Source of the DNA: a virus
Reading direction: 5' to 3' (one strand)
DNA length: 20,307 nucleotides
IMG/VR virus record: IMGVR_UViG_3300034073_002418
Location: 1 to 20,307 of that record
Shown here: piece by piece, positions 5,508-12,703 of the stretch
Numbering within the stretch: the first letter of the stretch is position 1
Layout of the letters: the number at the start of each line of letters is the position of its first letter
Position numbers and translations under genes: made by a program
Notes under the pieces: generated by a model
Seen by the model: only the letters and a program-made list of their open reading frames with translations
Database searches by the model: none
Told to the model about the DNA's origin: nothing

Positions 5508-6310
5508 TTGGCGACACAGTGAAGGTTGGGCCGGATGGATTTGTGCGGCTCAGGGACGTGATGGGCACAGACGCAACCATCTGTGACGCGGCTCGCGTAT
5601 CGTACGACCAGCAGGGCAAGCAGGGCGACGACAGGAAGCTGATCCGATACCTGATGCGGCACAAGCACACGAGCCCGTTTGAACAGGCGGAGGTGCAGTT
5701 CGTTGTTCGCGTCCCAATGGATATCTGGCGGCAGTGGGTGAGGCACAGGACGGCAAGTATTAATGAGTATTCGACAAGATACCGCGAGGCGATTGAAGAT
5801 GTTGCGATTCCTGCAGTGAATCAGTGGCGGAAGCAATCAAAAACAAACAAGCAGGGCAGCGAGGGAATGTTGTCGGAGTGTGATGGCGAAGAATGCCGAG
5901 TGGAGTTTCGGCTTGCCGCAAAAGCGTGTCGCGATGCTTATGCAAATATGATCGACTGCGGAGTCGCCCGCGAACAAGCCCGCTCAGTACTCCAGTTGGC
6001 CACCTACACCGAAGCCTTCTGGAAAATCGACCTGCACAACCTCCTGCACTTTATCGCACTCCGCATTGACAAGCACGCACAGCAGGAGATCCGCGAGTAC
6101 GCGCAGGCAATCCTAGACCTCATCGCCCCGCTGTTTCCGCTGACGATCGAGGCGTTTTTTGACTACCGCGTCAACGCGATGACGCTGTCGGATTTGGACA
6201 TCGCAGCAATCGCGCGGCAGGACTGGGCCGGAGAGACGATTGAAGATGCTCGCGAGCGTCGCGAGTATTTGGATAAGTTGGTAATCTTGGAACTTGGAGG
6301 TGTGAAATGA
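5504..6310 (+). CDS. thyX: Flavin-dependent thymidylate synthase ThyX (268 aa)
   Basis: ThyX methylates dUMP to dTMP using methylenetetrahydrofolate, FAD and NADPH. The diagnostic RHR-x7-S motif is present: R80-H81-R82, then S90 within RHRTASINEYSTRY. It is preceded by the HKHTSPFEQ segment (53-61) that binds dUMP and flavin. C-terminal helices (about 160-215) match the family, including ArgSer-containing EQARSVLQL. The length is typical (200-270 residues). The start overlaps the previous stop. Phages carry thyX to raise dTMP supply during replication; the surrounding operon fits that. No dUTPase or ribonucleotide reductase is visible in the window. Confidence 0.96.
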   Translation: MIGDTVKVGPDGFVRLRDVMGTDATICDAARVSYDQQGKQGDDRKLIRYLMRHKHTSPFEQAEVQFVVRVPMDIWRQWVRHRTASINEYSTRYREAIEDVAIPAVNQWRKQSKTNKQGSEGMLSECDGEECRVEFRLAAKACRDAYANMIDCGVAREQARSVLQLATYTEAFWKIDLHNLLHFIALRIDKHAQQEIREYAQAILDLIAPLFPLTIEAFFDYRVNAMTLSDLDIAAIARQDWAGETIEDARERREYLDKLVILELGGVK

Positions 6311-7044
6311 GCAAGTATACGCGGCAGATCACGCAAACGCTTACAGACGAAGATCAGGGCTTTACAATCAACGTGGACGTGTACGACGTTCTAAGGGCGT
6401 TTAGCGTCACCGATCCCGCCATTCAACATGCAATCAAAAAACTACTCTGCACAGGCATCCGTGGGCACAAAGACAGCCGGCAGGATTTGGGGGAGGCTAT
6501 TCAGTCGATTCAGAGGGCGCTTGATGCGGTTAAGGTTGAGGAGTTGTTGAATCAACCAATCGACGCTGAGTTCGAGGTGGTTCCTGAGTTACAGCCAGTC
6601 ACTAGCGATGATTCGCCGCAGCCAGAATGTCCATTTAAAATCGGCGACATCATCCAGCACAACATGGACATCGCAGATCAAGCCGGCACAAAATGGCAAA
6701 TCGTCGGCATCACAAGCGAGCAGCTCTTAGTCGTAAATTTCCATGACCACAACGACGCATCGCACATCGAGCGGAGATTTTGGCGGAATTATTCTCGCGT
6801 CGGCCCTGTGGCGCCTGAGGTTAAAGAGCAGGCTGAATGCCCGTTCAGGGTTGGCGACGTGATTCAGTTTCACGACGCGGCAGTCAGTAAAACACTGTGG
6901 AAAATCGACCGCATTCTGTCCGACCGGCTGCATGTAATCAGCCACGACCCCTATCAGACCCCGTCACAAATCGACCGACAATTCTGGCCAAACTACCGAA
7001 TCGTCACGCCGACTACTATTGACGCAATCCAGCAAACCTGCTAA
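6307..7044 (+). CDS. Phage protein with duplicated ECPF-x-GD domain (245 aa)
   Basis: The N-terminal region (about 1-75) contains VYDVLRAFSVTDPAIQHAIKKLLCTGIRGHKDSRQDL, a pattern found in uncharacterised phage proteins near replication genes. The rest holds two copies of a roughly 60-residue unit starting at E107 (ECPFKIGD) and E177 (ECPFRVGD). Each has a GT/KxLWxI core, an L-V/H-V strand and a conserved IxRxFWxNYxxVxP end. The units look like small beta-barrel (SH3-like) folds joined by an acidic linker. The start overlaps thyX (ATGA). It ends the replication operon before a GC-rich hairpin gap. Nucleic acid or protein binding is plausible but not shown. Confidence 0.85.
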   Translation: MSKYTRQITQTLTDEDQGFTINVDVYDVLRAFSVTDPAIQHAIKKLLCTGIRGHKDSRQDLGEAIQSIQRALDAVKVEELLNQPIDAEFEVVPELQPVTSDDSPQPECPFKIGDIIQHNMDIADQAGTKWQIVGITSEQLLVVNFHDHNDASHIERRFWRNYSRVGPVAPEVKEQAECPFRVGDVIQFHDAAVSKTLWKIDRILSDRLHVISHDPYQTPSQIDRQFWPNYRIVTPTTIDAIQQTC

Positions 7045-7060
7045 ACCCACGACGGGCAAC

Positions 7061-7134
7061 GGAGGCACCTGATTTGCCCCGGAGCGAGCGCCCCGGCGGC
7101 AACGCCTCCACGCCGCGACTGTGGGCGCCGCTCC
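7061..7134 (+). other. GC-rich multi-hairpin spacer upstream of the DUF1353 gene
   Basis: This 100-base gap contains a long imperfect inverted repeat: GGAGCGAGCGCCC (7081-7093) against GGGCGCCGCTCC (7123-7134). Nested within it is CGGCG/CGCCG (7095-7099, 7111-7115). An alternative partner GGAGGC (7061-7066) pairs with GCCTCC (7104-7109). No T-run follows, so it is not a standard terminator. The right arm ends 3 bases before the GGAGG ribosome site of the next gene, so the structure could limit translation. Confidence 0.45.
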
Positions 7135-7147
7135 TTTGGAGGCTGTT

Positions 7148-7579
7148 GTGGTAGAGCGTGATTGGCCGATTACGATTCAGTGCAACGAGGAGCTGCCATC
7201 TGTCAGCGAGCCGGCGGGGCACGTTGACGAATTTGGCCCGCACTGGTGGCGGTTGACAGACAGCATTTTGATTCGTGCCGCCATAGCGCAGTCTGTCACA
7301 GTCGAAATCGCAATTGGCCGCGGCTATACGTGGGACGGGGCCAGCATTCCATGGTGGGTTTGGTGGATAATCGGAAAGCCGATGGAGCCGCGGTTTGCCT
7401 TGGCCTCGCTGGCTCACGACTGGATTTGCGAGCACGCAGAAACGCGACCCCAGCGAGTATTTGGTGACGCGATTTTTCTGTGGCTCCTCAGAGATGCAGG
7501 CGTGCCAAAGTGGCGGCATTATGCGATGTTTTTGGCGGTGACGGCGTACCGGCGGTTGATTTGGAGGGCGAAGAAATGA
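7148..7579 (+). CDS. DUF1353 family phage protein (143 aa)
   Basis: The family signature is clear: GYTWDGASIP (about residues 59-68), then an LAHDW motif with H90-D91. These are the most conserved residues of DUF1353, found in many phages and prophages. The fixed HD pair suggests metal binding, though no activity is established. GTG at 7148 is chosen because GGAGG (7138-7142) sits 5 bases upstream; a GTG at 7121 has no such site and lies inside the hairpin. A hydrophobic WW-rich patch (about 69-76) may be membrane-proximal or a buried core. The stop overlaps the next start. Confidence 0.85.
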   Translation: MVERDWPITIQCNEELPSVSEPAGHVDEFGPHWWRLTDSILIRAAIAQSVTVEIAIGRGYTWDGASIPWWVWWIIGKPMEPRFALASLAHDWICEHAETRPQRVFGDAIFLWLLRDAGVPKWRHYAMFLAVTAYRRLIWRAKK

Positions 7580-7761
7580 GCGACGAGTGGCGAGTGTTAG
7601 AGGCCGGCGAAATAATCCAAGAGGGCGATGAGCGAGACGCATGTGTCAATCCAATGAAAGACGATGCAGTCTGGGAGCGAGTGCCACCGAATGACATCGG
7701 CAAGCCCGCGCCAACGCATTACCTTGCGCATACGGTTTACCGGCGGAGGGCGGAGAAATGA
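7576..7761 (+). CDS. Small phage protein of the EWRVLxxGExIQEGDE type (61 aa)
   Basis: The ATG overlaps the DUF1353 stop and is preceded by GGAGG (7563-7567). The product begins EWRVLEAGEIIQEGDE and ends THYLAHTVYRRRAEK. This acidic start plus a C-terminal Tyr-Arg-Arg end is a recurrent but functionally unknown pattern in phage small proteins. It has no membrane segment. The compact size and acidic composition would suit an accessory factor. Both flanking junctions are ATGA, so its expression follows the DUF1353 and nuclease genes. Confidence 0.75.
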   Translation: MSDEWRVLEAGEIIQEGDERDACVNPMKDDAVWERVPPNDIGKPAPTHYLAHTVYRRRAEK

Positions 7762-8141
7762 CCATGCCTGATCTAGGCTGGACCACTGACGGGCACGTCA
7801 CGGACGTTCATGACGGCGACACAATTACCGTTCGCGTCTTCCGCGATTTCCGGGTGCGGCTGCGCGATTGTTGGGCGCCGGAGTTGGAGGCTATTGAGGC
7901 GAGGCGTAAGTGGGGCAAGTATCCGCCAGACAACACTGGTGCGGCGTCACACCTGCATCTGAAGCATTTGGCGGAAGGCTTTCAGGTTCGTCTGCACATC
8001 GTGGGCAGCCCGGACGGCGACTTCCGCGACTCCACGAGCATGGGTCGCGTGATTGGTGACGTGTATTTGCTGAAAGACGGGACAAACCTGGCGGAAGCAC
8101 AGGTCAAGGCAGGGCACGCAACGCGGGAGAAAGTCAAATGA
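7758..8141 (+). CDS. Staphylococcal nuclease-like (TNase/SNase) protein (127 aa)
   Basis: The OB-fold nuclease pattern is visible: VHDGDTITV (metal-site D21, T22), then VRLRDCWAPE (R34, E42) and MGRVIGDVYL (R97), then a final LAEAQVKAGHA helix. The equivalents of staphylococcal nuclease Asp21, Arg35, Glu43 and Arg87 are therefore present. However, the Asp40-Thr41 pair is Trp39-Ala40, so one calcium ligand is lost. It has no signal peptide, so it is probably cytoplasmic or virion-associated rather than secreted. It could degrade host DNA or be a reduced-activity binder. The start overlaps the previous gene (ATGA); an ATG two codons later is also possible. Confidence 0.88.
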   Translation: MTMPDLGWTTDGHVTDVHDGDTITVRVFRDFRVRLRDCWAPELEAIEARRKWGKYPPDNTGAASHLHLKHLAEGFQVRLHIVGSPDGDFRDSTSMGRVIGDVYLLKDGTNLAEAQVKAGHATREKVK

Positions 8142-9175
8142 GATCCGTACTTGCCGCGCTGCTGCTCTCCGCCACCGCACAGGCCCAACTCGCCGCATTG
8201 CCGGAGGAGCCGACCATATTTGTGGTGACTGCCCCATGGTGTGCTCCGTGTCAACGGTTTCAGCGCGACTGGGACACCGTGCCGGGTCTGGCTCCACTCG
8301 TCGGCACGAACTATGCGGTCAAGCGGTGTTCGTGGGACAATCCCAGCAACCGCGCATGGGCACAGCGGCGCGGAGTGACACAGATCCCGACATTTCTCGT
8401 CACGCACAGAGGCCGCATAATCGACCAGTGGAGCGGATACAACGGCGACTGGCGGACGTGGCTCGATCGTGTGGGGCTGGCCGATTACCTTGACGGCGGA
8501 CGTATTGTGCAACGCCAACCAATACCCGCTCCCGCAACGCCACCGCCGACAACCGCAGAGACCCCGCGGGTGGATCTCGATCCGATCAATAACCGCTTAG
8601 GCAACCTCGAAAACCTGATCCGCAATCTCAGCCAATCCCGCGAAATCAAGCCGCCGGAGAAGCCTGCGGAGCAATCACCATTCAGCGATCCGCAGCCGAA
8701 ACCGAAACCACCAGCGACCCCCCGGCCGCCCGCTAAGTCGACGCAAGAAGCGAAGGCTGGCGGGCTGGCCTCTCAATGGGGCGGCGTGCTATCGACAGTC
8801 GGCAAAGTGGCTCTCGCTGTGGCGGCTCCCGAAATAGCGCTACCTGCCGGGGCTCTGGGCCTTTTGGGTGCGGCGGTAAGGGTAGTGGGCTCGCGCCGCC
8901 GTTCGGTCATTGGTCAGCCTCCAGAGCCTCGGCAGATCGTGCGATCGGAGACGGTGCGGGAGGTGCCAGTGGTAGTTGCGACAGATACGCCACCACCGCC
9001 AGCAAAGGTGGTCAGTACATCGCATTACGTTCCAATCGAACGCGAGTCTCATCGTGAGGCGTGGCAGTGGGCGGCCGATAATTACGCCCGCAAATATCCC
9101 GGATCAGAGGGTCTGATCCAAACACTCAACAGCATGATTTCTCAATACGAGACATCGAAACAGGAGGCAAAATAG
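8138..9175 (+). CDS. Exported thioredoxin-fold protein with central hydrophobic segment (345 aa)
   Basis: Residues 1-17 form a short hydrophobic signal-like segment ending AQA. The thioredoxin domain follows, with the active site WCAPC (C35, C38), a cis-Pro strand in GVTQIPTFLV, and a final helix near 105-115. A proline-rich linker (about 125-210) leads to a hydrophobic Gly/Ala-rich stretch (about 218-252) that could insert in membrane. A C-terminal helical region (about 300-345) follows. The predicted role is thiol-disulfide exchange outside the cytoplasm, or in a particle or envelope-bound complex. The thioredoxin domain plus a long C-terminal extension is unusual for a phage gene. It overlaps the nuclease gene as ATGA. 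Confidence 0.85.
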   Translation: MRSVLAALLLSATAQAQLAALPEEPTIFVVTAPWCAPCQRFQRDWDTVPGLAPLVGTNYAVKRCSWDNPSNRAWAQRRGVTQIPTFLVTHRGRIIDQWSGYNGDWRTWLDRVGLADYLDGGRIVQRQPIPAPATPPPTTAETPRVDLDPINNRLGNLENLIRNLSQSREIKPPEKPAEQSPFSDPQPKPKPPATPRPPAKSTQEAKAGGLASQWGGVLSTVGKVALAVAAPEIALPAGALGLLGAAVRVVGSRRRSVIGQPPEPRQIVRSETVREVPVVVATDTPPPPAKVVSTSHYVPIERESHREAWQWAADNYARKYPGSEGLIQTLNSMISQYETSKQEAK

Positions 9176-9966
9176 TGCCGACAACATCAGACGCATTTTT
9201 GTGGTACAACGTGGGGCAATGGGCAGACTATGGGCTGGCCGTTCCCAACTGGTCGGACGACAACAAAAGCCAGAACGGAGCCATTCGCGACTTCGTCCAG
9301 ATCGTCGGACGCAACATGCAGGCAATCATGTGGCACACTGACGCACGGCTTTCCACGCCGCCGTCAATCAACACACTTTCCCGGGTCCATCGGCTTTGCG
9401 TGCGGGCTCGCCAGTTGCTGGCAAATGCCGCCGTAGCGCCAAACACGCCATTCATGGAGCCGGCTCACGCACTGCCGGCGCCCGAGGAATTCTTGGTTTA
9501 TCCGGTGCCTTATTTCCGCGTGAAGAACGCATGGATGAAACGCTGGTGCGGGCTGGCACTGCTGGCGTTGACGGAGTCCATGCAGCATCAGGAGAACGCG
9601 AGGGCTCTGGAAATCTCAACGGCCTTCGCTGGGCTCGTCGGCCAGTACATTCAGCGGATTTATCGGGACATGGCGACAACGCTGTTAATGGTGCCGACAG
9701 TCGACGCAAGCAAGCCCGATTTCACGCTGACGGACGCACAGTTGTCTGGCTACGACCCGAGCAAGTGGTTCACTTCCACGGAGTTGATCGACACCGTCCC
9801 GGACCTGATCGGCTGGCCGACTGAGGACCGATTGAAGGTATTGACTGACGGAATTCCAATCGGCTACCTGCCAAACCTCGGCCCCTATCCTGAGTCTGGC
9901 GGAATTCCGGCGACTGGCACGATGGCGCCTCCGACCGCCTCATTCATGCCAGCCCCGGGCGCCTAG
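9175..9966 (+). CDS. Hypothetical protein, possible virion component (263 aa)
   Basis: The GTG start shares one base with the previous TAG (TAGTG) and has AGGAGG at about 9162-9166, a strong ribosome site. The protein is aromatic-rich at the N-terminus and largely helical in the middle (about 60-175). The C-terminus is proline-, glycine- and threonine-rich and probably flexible (about 230-263). It has no signal peptide, clear membrane segment or enzymatic motif. Lying between the thioredoxin-like gene and the membrane/tail block, it may be a minor structural protein, but I do not recognise it. Confidence 0.75.
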   Translation: MPTTSDAFLWYNVGQWADYGLAVPNWSDDNKSQNGAIRDFVQIVGRNMQAIMWHTDARLSTPPSINTLSRVHRLCVRARQLLANAAVAPNTPFMEPAHALPAPEEFLVYPVPYFRVKNAWMKRWCGLALLALTESMQHQENARALEISTAFAGLVGQYIQRIYRDMATTLLMVPTVDASKPDFTLTDAQLSGYDPSKWFTSTELIDTVPDLIGWPTEDRLKVLTDGIPIGYLPNLGPYPESGGIPATGTMAPPTASFMPAPGA

Positions 9967-9968
9967 TA

Positions 9969-9997
9969 TTGACACGGAGCCGCCCTGCTGCTAACAA
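9969..9997 (+). promoter_or_regulatory. Candidate promoter for the membrane/tail block
   Basis: A consensus TTGACA (9969-9974) lies 2 bases after the previous stop codon. At the ideal 17-base spacing is TAACAA (9992-9997), a partial -10 match. It is one of few gaps in the gene string, and a new block begins at 10045. The -10 lies in the loop of the hairpin at 9981-10007. Activity is unproven. Confidence 0.35.
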
Positions 9998-10007
9998 GCG
10001 CAGGGCG
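9981..10007 (+). other. Perfect 8-base hairpin in the spacer
   Basis: CGCCCTGC (9981-9988) and GCAGGGCG (10000-10007) form a perfect 8-pair stem with an 11-base loop. No T-run follows, so it is not a typical intrinsic terminator. It could act as an mRNA end-protecting structure, a processing site or a protein-binding dyad. Confidence 0.45.
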
Positions 10008-10044
10008 TACCCGTCCACCAGCAACCGCGGCAAGGCCCCGCAGA

Positions 10045-10248
10045 ATGACCGATGAAGCCCAACCTGACAATCAGCCAGACAGCGGAGGCATCGACCTGCA
10101 GGCCGGCGATAAGCGGGTGCGCATGGGCAAGGACGAGGCTCGGACGCTGCTGGGGTACACCGGCAACGCGTGGCGTGCGGTTGTTTGGGCTATCGCATAC
10201 GCAGTGGCGATTATCGCAACCTTTTTTGCAATGAGTCTGACACAATGA
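10045..10248 (+). CDS. Small single-pass membrane protein (67 aa)
   Basis: The first 40 residues are polar and acidic. Residues about 43-64 (AWRAVVWAIAYAVAIIATFFAM) form one convincing transmembrane helix near the C-terminus, leaving a few residues beyond it. The stop overlaps the next membrane protein (ATGA), and the two may act together. Holin, antiholin or an envelope-directed superinfection factor are possible. No lysin is visible nearby to support a lysis cassette. The ribosome site is weak. Confidence 0.7.
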   Translation: MTDEAQPDNQPDSGGIDLQAGDKRVRMGKDEARTLLGYTGNAWRAVVWAIAYAVAIIATFFAMSLTQ

Positions 10249-10748
10249 ACATTCTGACCATGGAACTCGGCGAGCAGTTTTTAAAGGCCGCGGGATTCGC
10301 GTGGCTCTGTTTTTTGTGGGGCGTTGTGGCTCTCAAAAGCATTGGTGACAGCAAGCATGGCGAGCGACTGGGCAAGGGCTTAATCCTGCTCGCCCCGTTC
10401 ACTTTGACGATGTTCGGGCAATGGAGCGTGAGGCAATACAATGTGGTTTTGGCGGCAAATCGTATCCCTGTATCGGAGGTGGCAGATAATGGCGGACAAC
10501 GAACTCGAACAGACTCATACACTGACGCAGACGGCTATGCCTTCCATTGGTCCGGACTTCCCGCCGGACCCGGACAGCAAGCCGATTGGGCGGTGCTACG
10601 CGGAGCAAATGGAGGCAAAGGCTGCTGTGATGGCGCTTCGTGCTGCCCAACAGCGTGTGCGGGAAACTGTGAGTGCCTTCGGGGACTGCCGTGCTCGTGC
10701 GGCTGCCAGTGCGGGGGATTTTGCGGCAGCGAATCAATCCGATTTTGA
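10245..10748 (+). CDS. Membrane protein with cysteine-rich C-terminus overprinting the next gene (167 aa)
   Basis: The start overlaps the previous stop as ATGA. Two hydrophobic segments (about 14-31 and 45-60) would form a hairpin in the membrane, like class II holins. The frame stays open for a further 100 codons and ends at 10748. Its last 260 bases are also covered by a different frame starting at 10489 with its own strong ribosome site. The overprinted tail holds 12 cysteines (residues 127-160), several in CxC and CC pairs. It may be a real zinc-binding or disulfide-rich domain or only the shadow of the next gene. The membrane part is better supported than the tail. Confidence 0.55.
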   Translation: MNILTMELGEQFLKAAGFAWLCFLWGVVALKSIGDSKHGERLGKGLILLAPFTLTMFGQWSVRQYNVVLAANRIPVSEVADNGGQRTRTDSYTDADGYAFHWSGLPAGPGQQADWAVLRGANGGKGCCDGASCCPTACAGNCECLRGLPCSCGCQCGGFCGSESIRF

Positions 10749-10875
10749 CATGATCACGGCTGGCCTGTTTGACATGATGACCGCGCAATTGACGGACCTG
10801 GAAAACCTCATCAACCGCGAGTGCGGCAACTGCCTGACGGACGACACAGACAAGCAAACGGACATCACAGAATGA
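10489..10875 (+). CDS. Hypothetical helical protein (128 aa), nested in the previous frame
   Basis: GGAGGT (10475-10480) lies 8 bases before the ATG at 10489, a near-ideal ribosome site. An in-frame ATG at 10441 is possible but lacks one. The N-terminal 35 residues are polar and proline-rich. Residues about 38-110 are predicted helices with alanine-rich stretches (MALRAAQQRVRETVSAF) suggesting coiled-coil packing. A Cys pair (CGNC) sits near the end. The stop overlaps the next start as ATGA. No family is recognised. A small structural or chaperone role would fit its neighbours. Confidence 0.7.
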   Translation: MADNELEQTHTLTQTAMPSIGPDFPPDPDSKPIGRCYAEQMEAKAAVMALRAAQQRVRETVSAFGDCRARAAASAGDFAAANQSDFDMITAGLFDMMTAQLTDLENLINRECGNCLTDDTDKQTDITE

Positions 10876-11315
10876 CCCCTACCGATCTTCTCGCCCTGAT
10901 CCAGTCTGACCCGCAGGCCCGGCAGTTATTTGCTGATGGCAACGACACGGAGTGCGCTGTGCGGTGCGGTGTAATTGCCCCACCGGTGCGTCAGCGAGTG
11001 CCAGCCGATAAAGTACAGGAAATCAGCAGCCTGAATGGGCTCTGGGGAACGCTGAAAATCGCGGCTCTCAACACAACTTTAACAGACCCGCCGCGTGGGG
11101 CTGCGATTGCGTTCATTGATTGGGTTGAGGCCGGGCGAGCCTTGGACATGGACAACCCCGCGGTTCAGCAAATGGCTGCAACGCTGGTGAGTTATTCGCT
11201 TGCGACCGCTGCACAGGTGGCTGAACTGTCCGCCGCAGCAAACACACCGCAGACGTTTACCGCTGCCGAAGTCGGTGCAGCAAGGCAGGAGGGACTGACG
11301 AATGGCGTTACCTGA
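10872..11315 (+). CDS. Hypothetical phage protein (147 aa), probable virion-associated
   Basis: The ATG at 10872 overlaps the previous stop (ATGA). The start PTDLLALIQSDPQARQLFADGND and the segment AIAFIDWVEAGRALDMDNPAVQQM are patterns seen in uncharacterised phage proteins beside fibre genes. The protein looks mainly helical with an alanine-rich C-terminus and has no membrane segment. It overlaps the next gene by 14 bases, another sign of translational coupling. Function is not established. Confidence 0.7.
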   Translation: MTPTDLLALIQSDPQARQLFADGNDTECAVRCGVIAPPVRQRVPADKVQEISSLNGLWGTLKIAALNTTLTDPPRGAAIAFIDWVEAGRALDMDNPAVQQMAATLVSYSLATAAQVAELSAAANTPQTFTAAEVGAARQEGLTNGVT

Positions 11316-11832
11316 TTACATCGAAGCCACACAGGGAACTGCGATTATTTGGGGGGAAGCCGGCGCGTCTGGCGTCACAGCAACGCTCAGTGTTGATGGT
11401 CTTGCCAACGGCTCAGCGCAGCAAGGAAACTCAGTCGATCTCGGTGCAAACTTTGCTGATGAATACCTCGTGTATTTGCAAGTTGAAACAGGCACGGCAC
11501 CAACCGCAGGAAACACAGTCGAAGTCTATTTGCTTAGCAGTTACGACAACAGCACATGGCCGGCAAAAGCCACCGGCTCAAATGGCAGTTACACGCTCGG
11601 GACATCTGACGCAAACCTACGACAAGCCGGACCGCCTGCAATCACGCTCATTGCAACCAACGACAGCAACACCGTGTTGACGCAAGCCCCGACAATTTGG
11701 CGTCCCCGTGGTCGATACGTCGCCCCAATCATCGACAATAACCTCGGGCAAGCATTTCGCGACGAGACGACCGCAACCGACAACGGAACGCGAATAATCC
11801 TCGTTCCACGCAGGACGGTAGTCAATGATTAG
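11302..11832 (+). CDS. Beta-rich phage structural protein (176 aa)
   Basis: AGGAGG (about 11287-11292) precedes the ATG. The sequence alternates short beta strands and Asn/Ser/Thr-rich turns, with the signature QGNSVDLGANFADEYLVYLQVETG followed by NTVEVYLLSSYDNSTWP. This is typical of phage tail or neck surface proteins with Ig- or jelly-roll-like folds. It starts within the previous gene and ends 8 bases inside the LamG-like gene. A role in the virion exterior, such as tail or fibre decoration, is likely by context, though the exact family is not recognised. Confidence 0.78.
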   Translation: MALPDYIEATQGTAIIWGEAGASGVTATLSVDGLANGSAQQGNSVDLGANFADEYLVYLQVETGTAPTAGNTVEVYLLSSYDNSTWPAKATGSNGSYTLGTSDANLRQAGPPAITLIATNDSNTVLTQAPTIWRPRGRYVAPIIDNNLGQAFRDETTATDNGTRIILVPRRTVVND

Positions 11833-12703
11833 CCCGTCATGGAGCGACTATGGCACCTACGATGAATCCGCCTATCCGGATCTATGGGACGGCGTCGTCG
11901 GCTATTGGGCTCCGTGTCTCGGCCCGACTGGGTTGCGATTGCATGACGTGAGCCGTGGCAACAATTGGGGCACGCTCACAAGCATGGACGCAGCCACTGA
12001 CTGGACCGTAAGTAGCGGTCAATACTCGCTCGATTTCGATGGCTCAAGCGATCATGTTTTGTTGTCACACCTGCCTTACACAAAATACGCTAACGGCACA
12101 ATTGCGGCGTGGGTGAAATCAAGCAGCGACATAAACCAAACGGTCTTTGCTGTAGGCAATTCCGCGGATAGCAACGTGCTGTGGCAATTTGGCTATGGTG
12201 GCAGCCCGACTGGCACACTGACGAACGAATTGCTTTGGGTTTTGTTGCGAGGGTTTTCGGGCGCAACACTGGCTACTGTTGGCTACACCACGGCGACGCG
12301 CACGGAGTTGATCGACGGGAACTGGCATCATATTGCAGTAACAGGTAATGGGTCATCATTCTCTCTGTACCTCGATGGAGTTTCAAAAACCCTCAGTGTT
12401 TCAAATCAATACGCACAGTCTAATAATGGTTTATGGTTTAGCTCTATTGGCGTAATAGACTTTGCGGCACTTGCTGCGGCACGAATCGGCGGAACTGTGT
12501 ATCAATATGCCAACGGCAATCAGGACGATATTGGATTGTGGTCCCGCGCCTTATCGGCAAGCGAAATTTGGCAACTCTACCAATTAGGTCGCGGCGGAAT
12601 GCTGCAGCGCCGCTCCCGTCGGCGAGCCTATTTATTCATGCCGGGCGTCAACATTCCAATTCTGACCGCTCGCAACTCAATCATCGGAGGCGGCACAATA
12701 TGA
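11825..12703 (+). CDS. LamG / concanavalin A-like lectin-domain tail protein (292 aa)
   Basis: A LamG-like jelly-roll (Laminin_G_3 type) covers about residues 22-265. It begins with GVVGYWAPC, then SLDFDGSSDHVLL and GTIAAWVKSS. The hallmark GNWHHIAVTGNGSSFSLYLDGV segment and the closing QDDIGLWSRALSASEIWQLYQLG complete the fold. Such domains bind carbohydrate and are frequent in phage fibres or tail tips that contact host polysaccharide. A positively charged RRSRRR stretch follows the domain. The start overlaps the previous gene by 8 bases and the stop overlaps the next ATG. Receptor binding is inferred. Confidence 0.92.
   Translation: MISPSWSDYGTYDESAYPDLWDGVVGYWAPCLGPTGLRLHDVSRGNNWGTLTSMDAATDWTVSSGQYSLDFDGSSDHVLLSHLPYTKYANGTIAAWVKSSSDINQTVFAVGNSADSNVLWQFGYGGSPTGTLTNELLWVLLRGFSGATLATVGYTTATRTELIDGNWHHIAVTGNGSSFSLYLDGVSKTLSVSNQYAQSNNGLWFSSIGVIDFAALAAARIGGTVYQYANGNQDDIGLWSRALSASEIWQLYQLGRGGMLQRRSRRRAYLFMPGVNIPILTARNSIIGGGTI

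Noticed and set aside
9849-9908. GGAATTCC-type palindromes as further operators
   Set aside because: They lie within a coding region, lack the CGGAA-N-TTCCG one-base-spaced geometry and are short enough to be chance.
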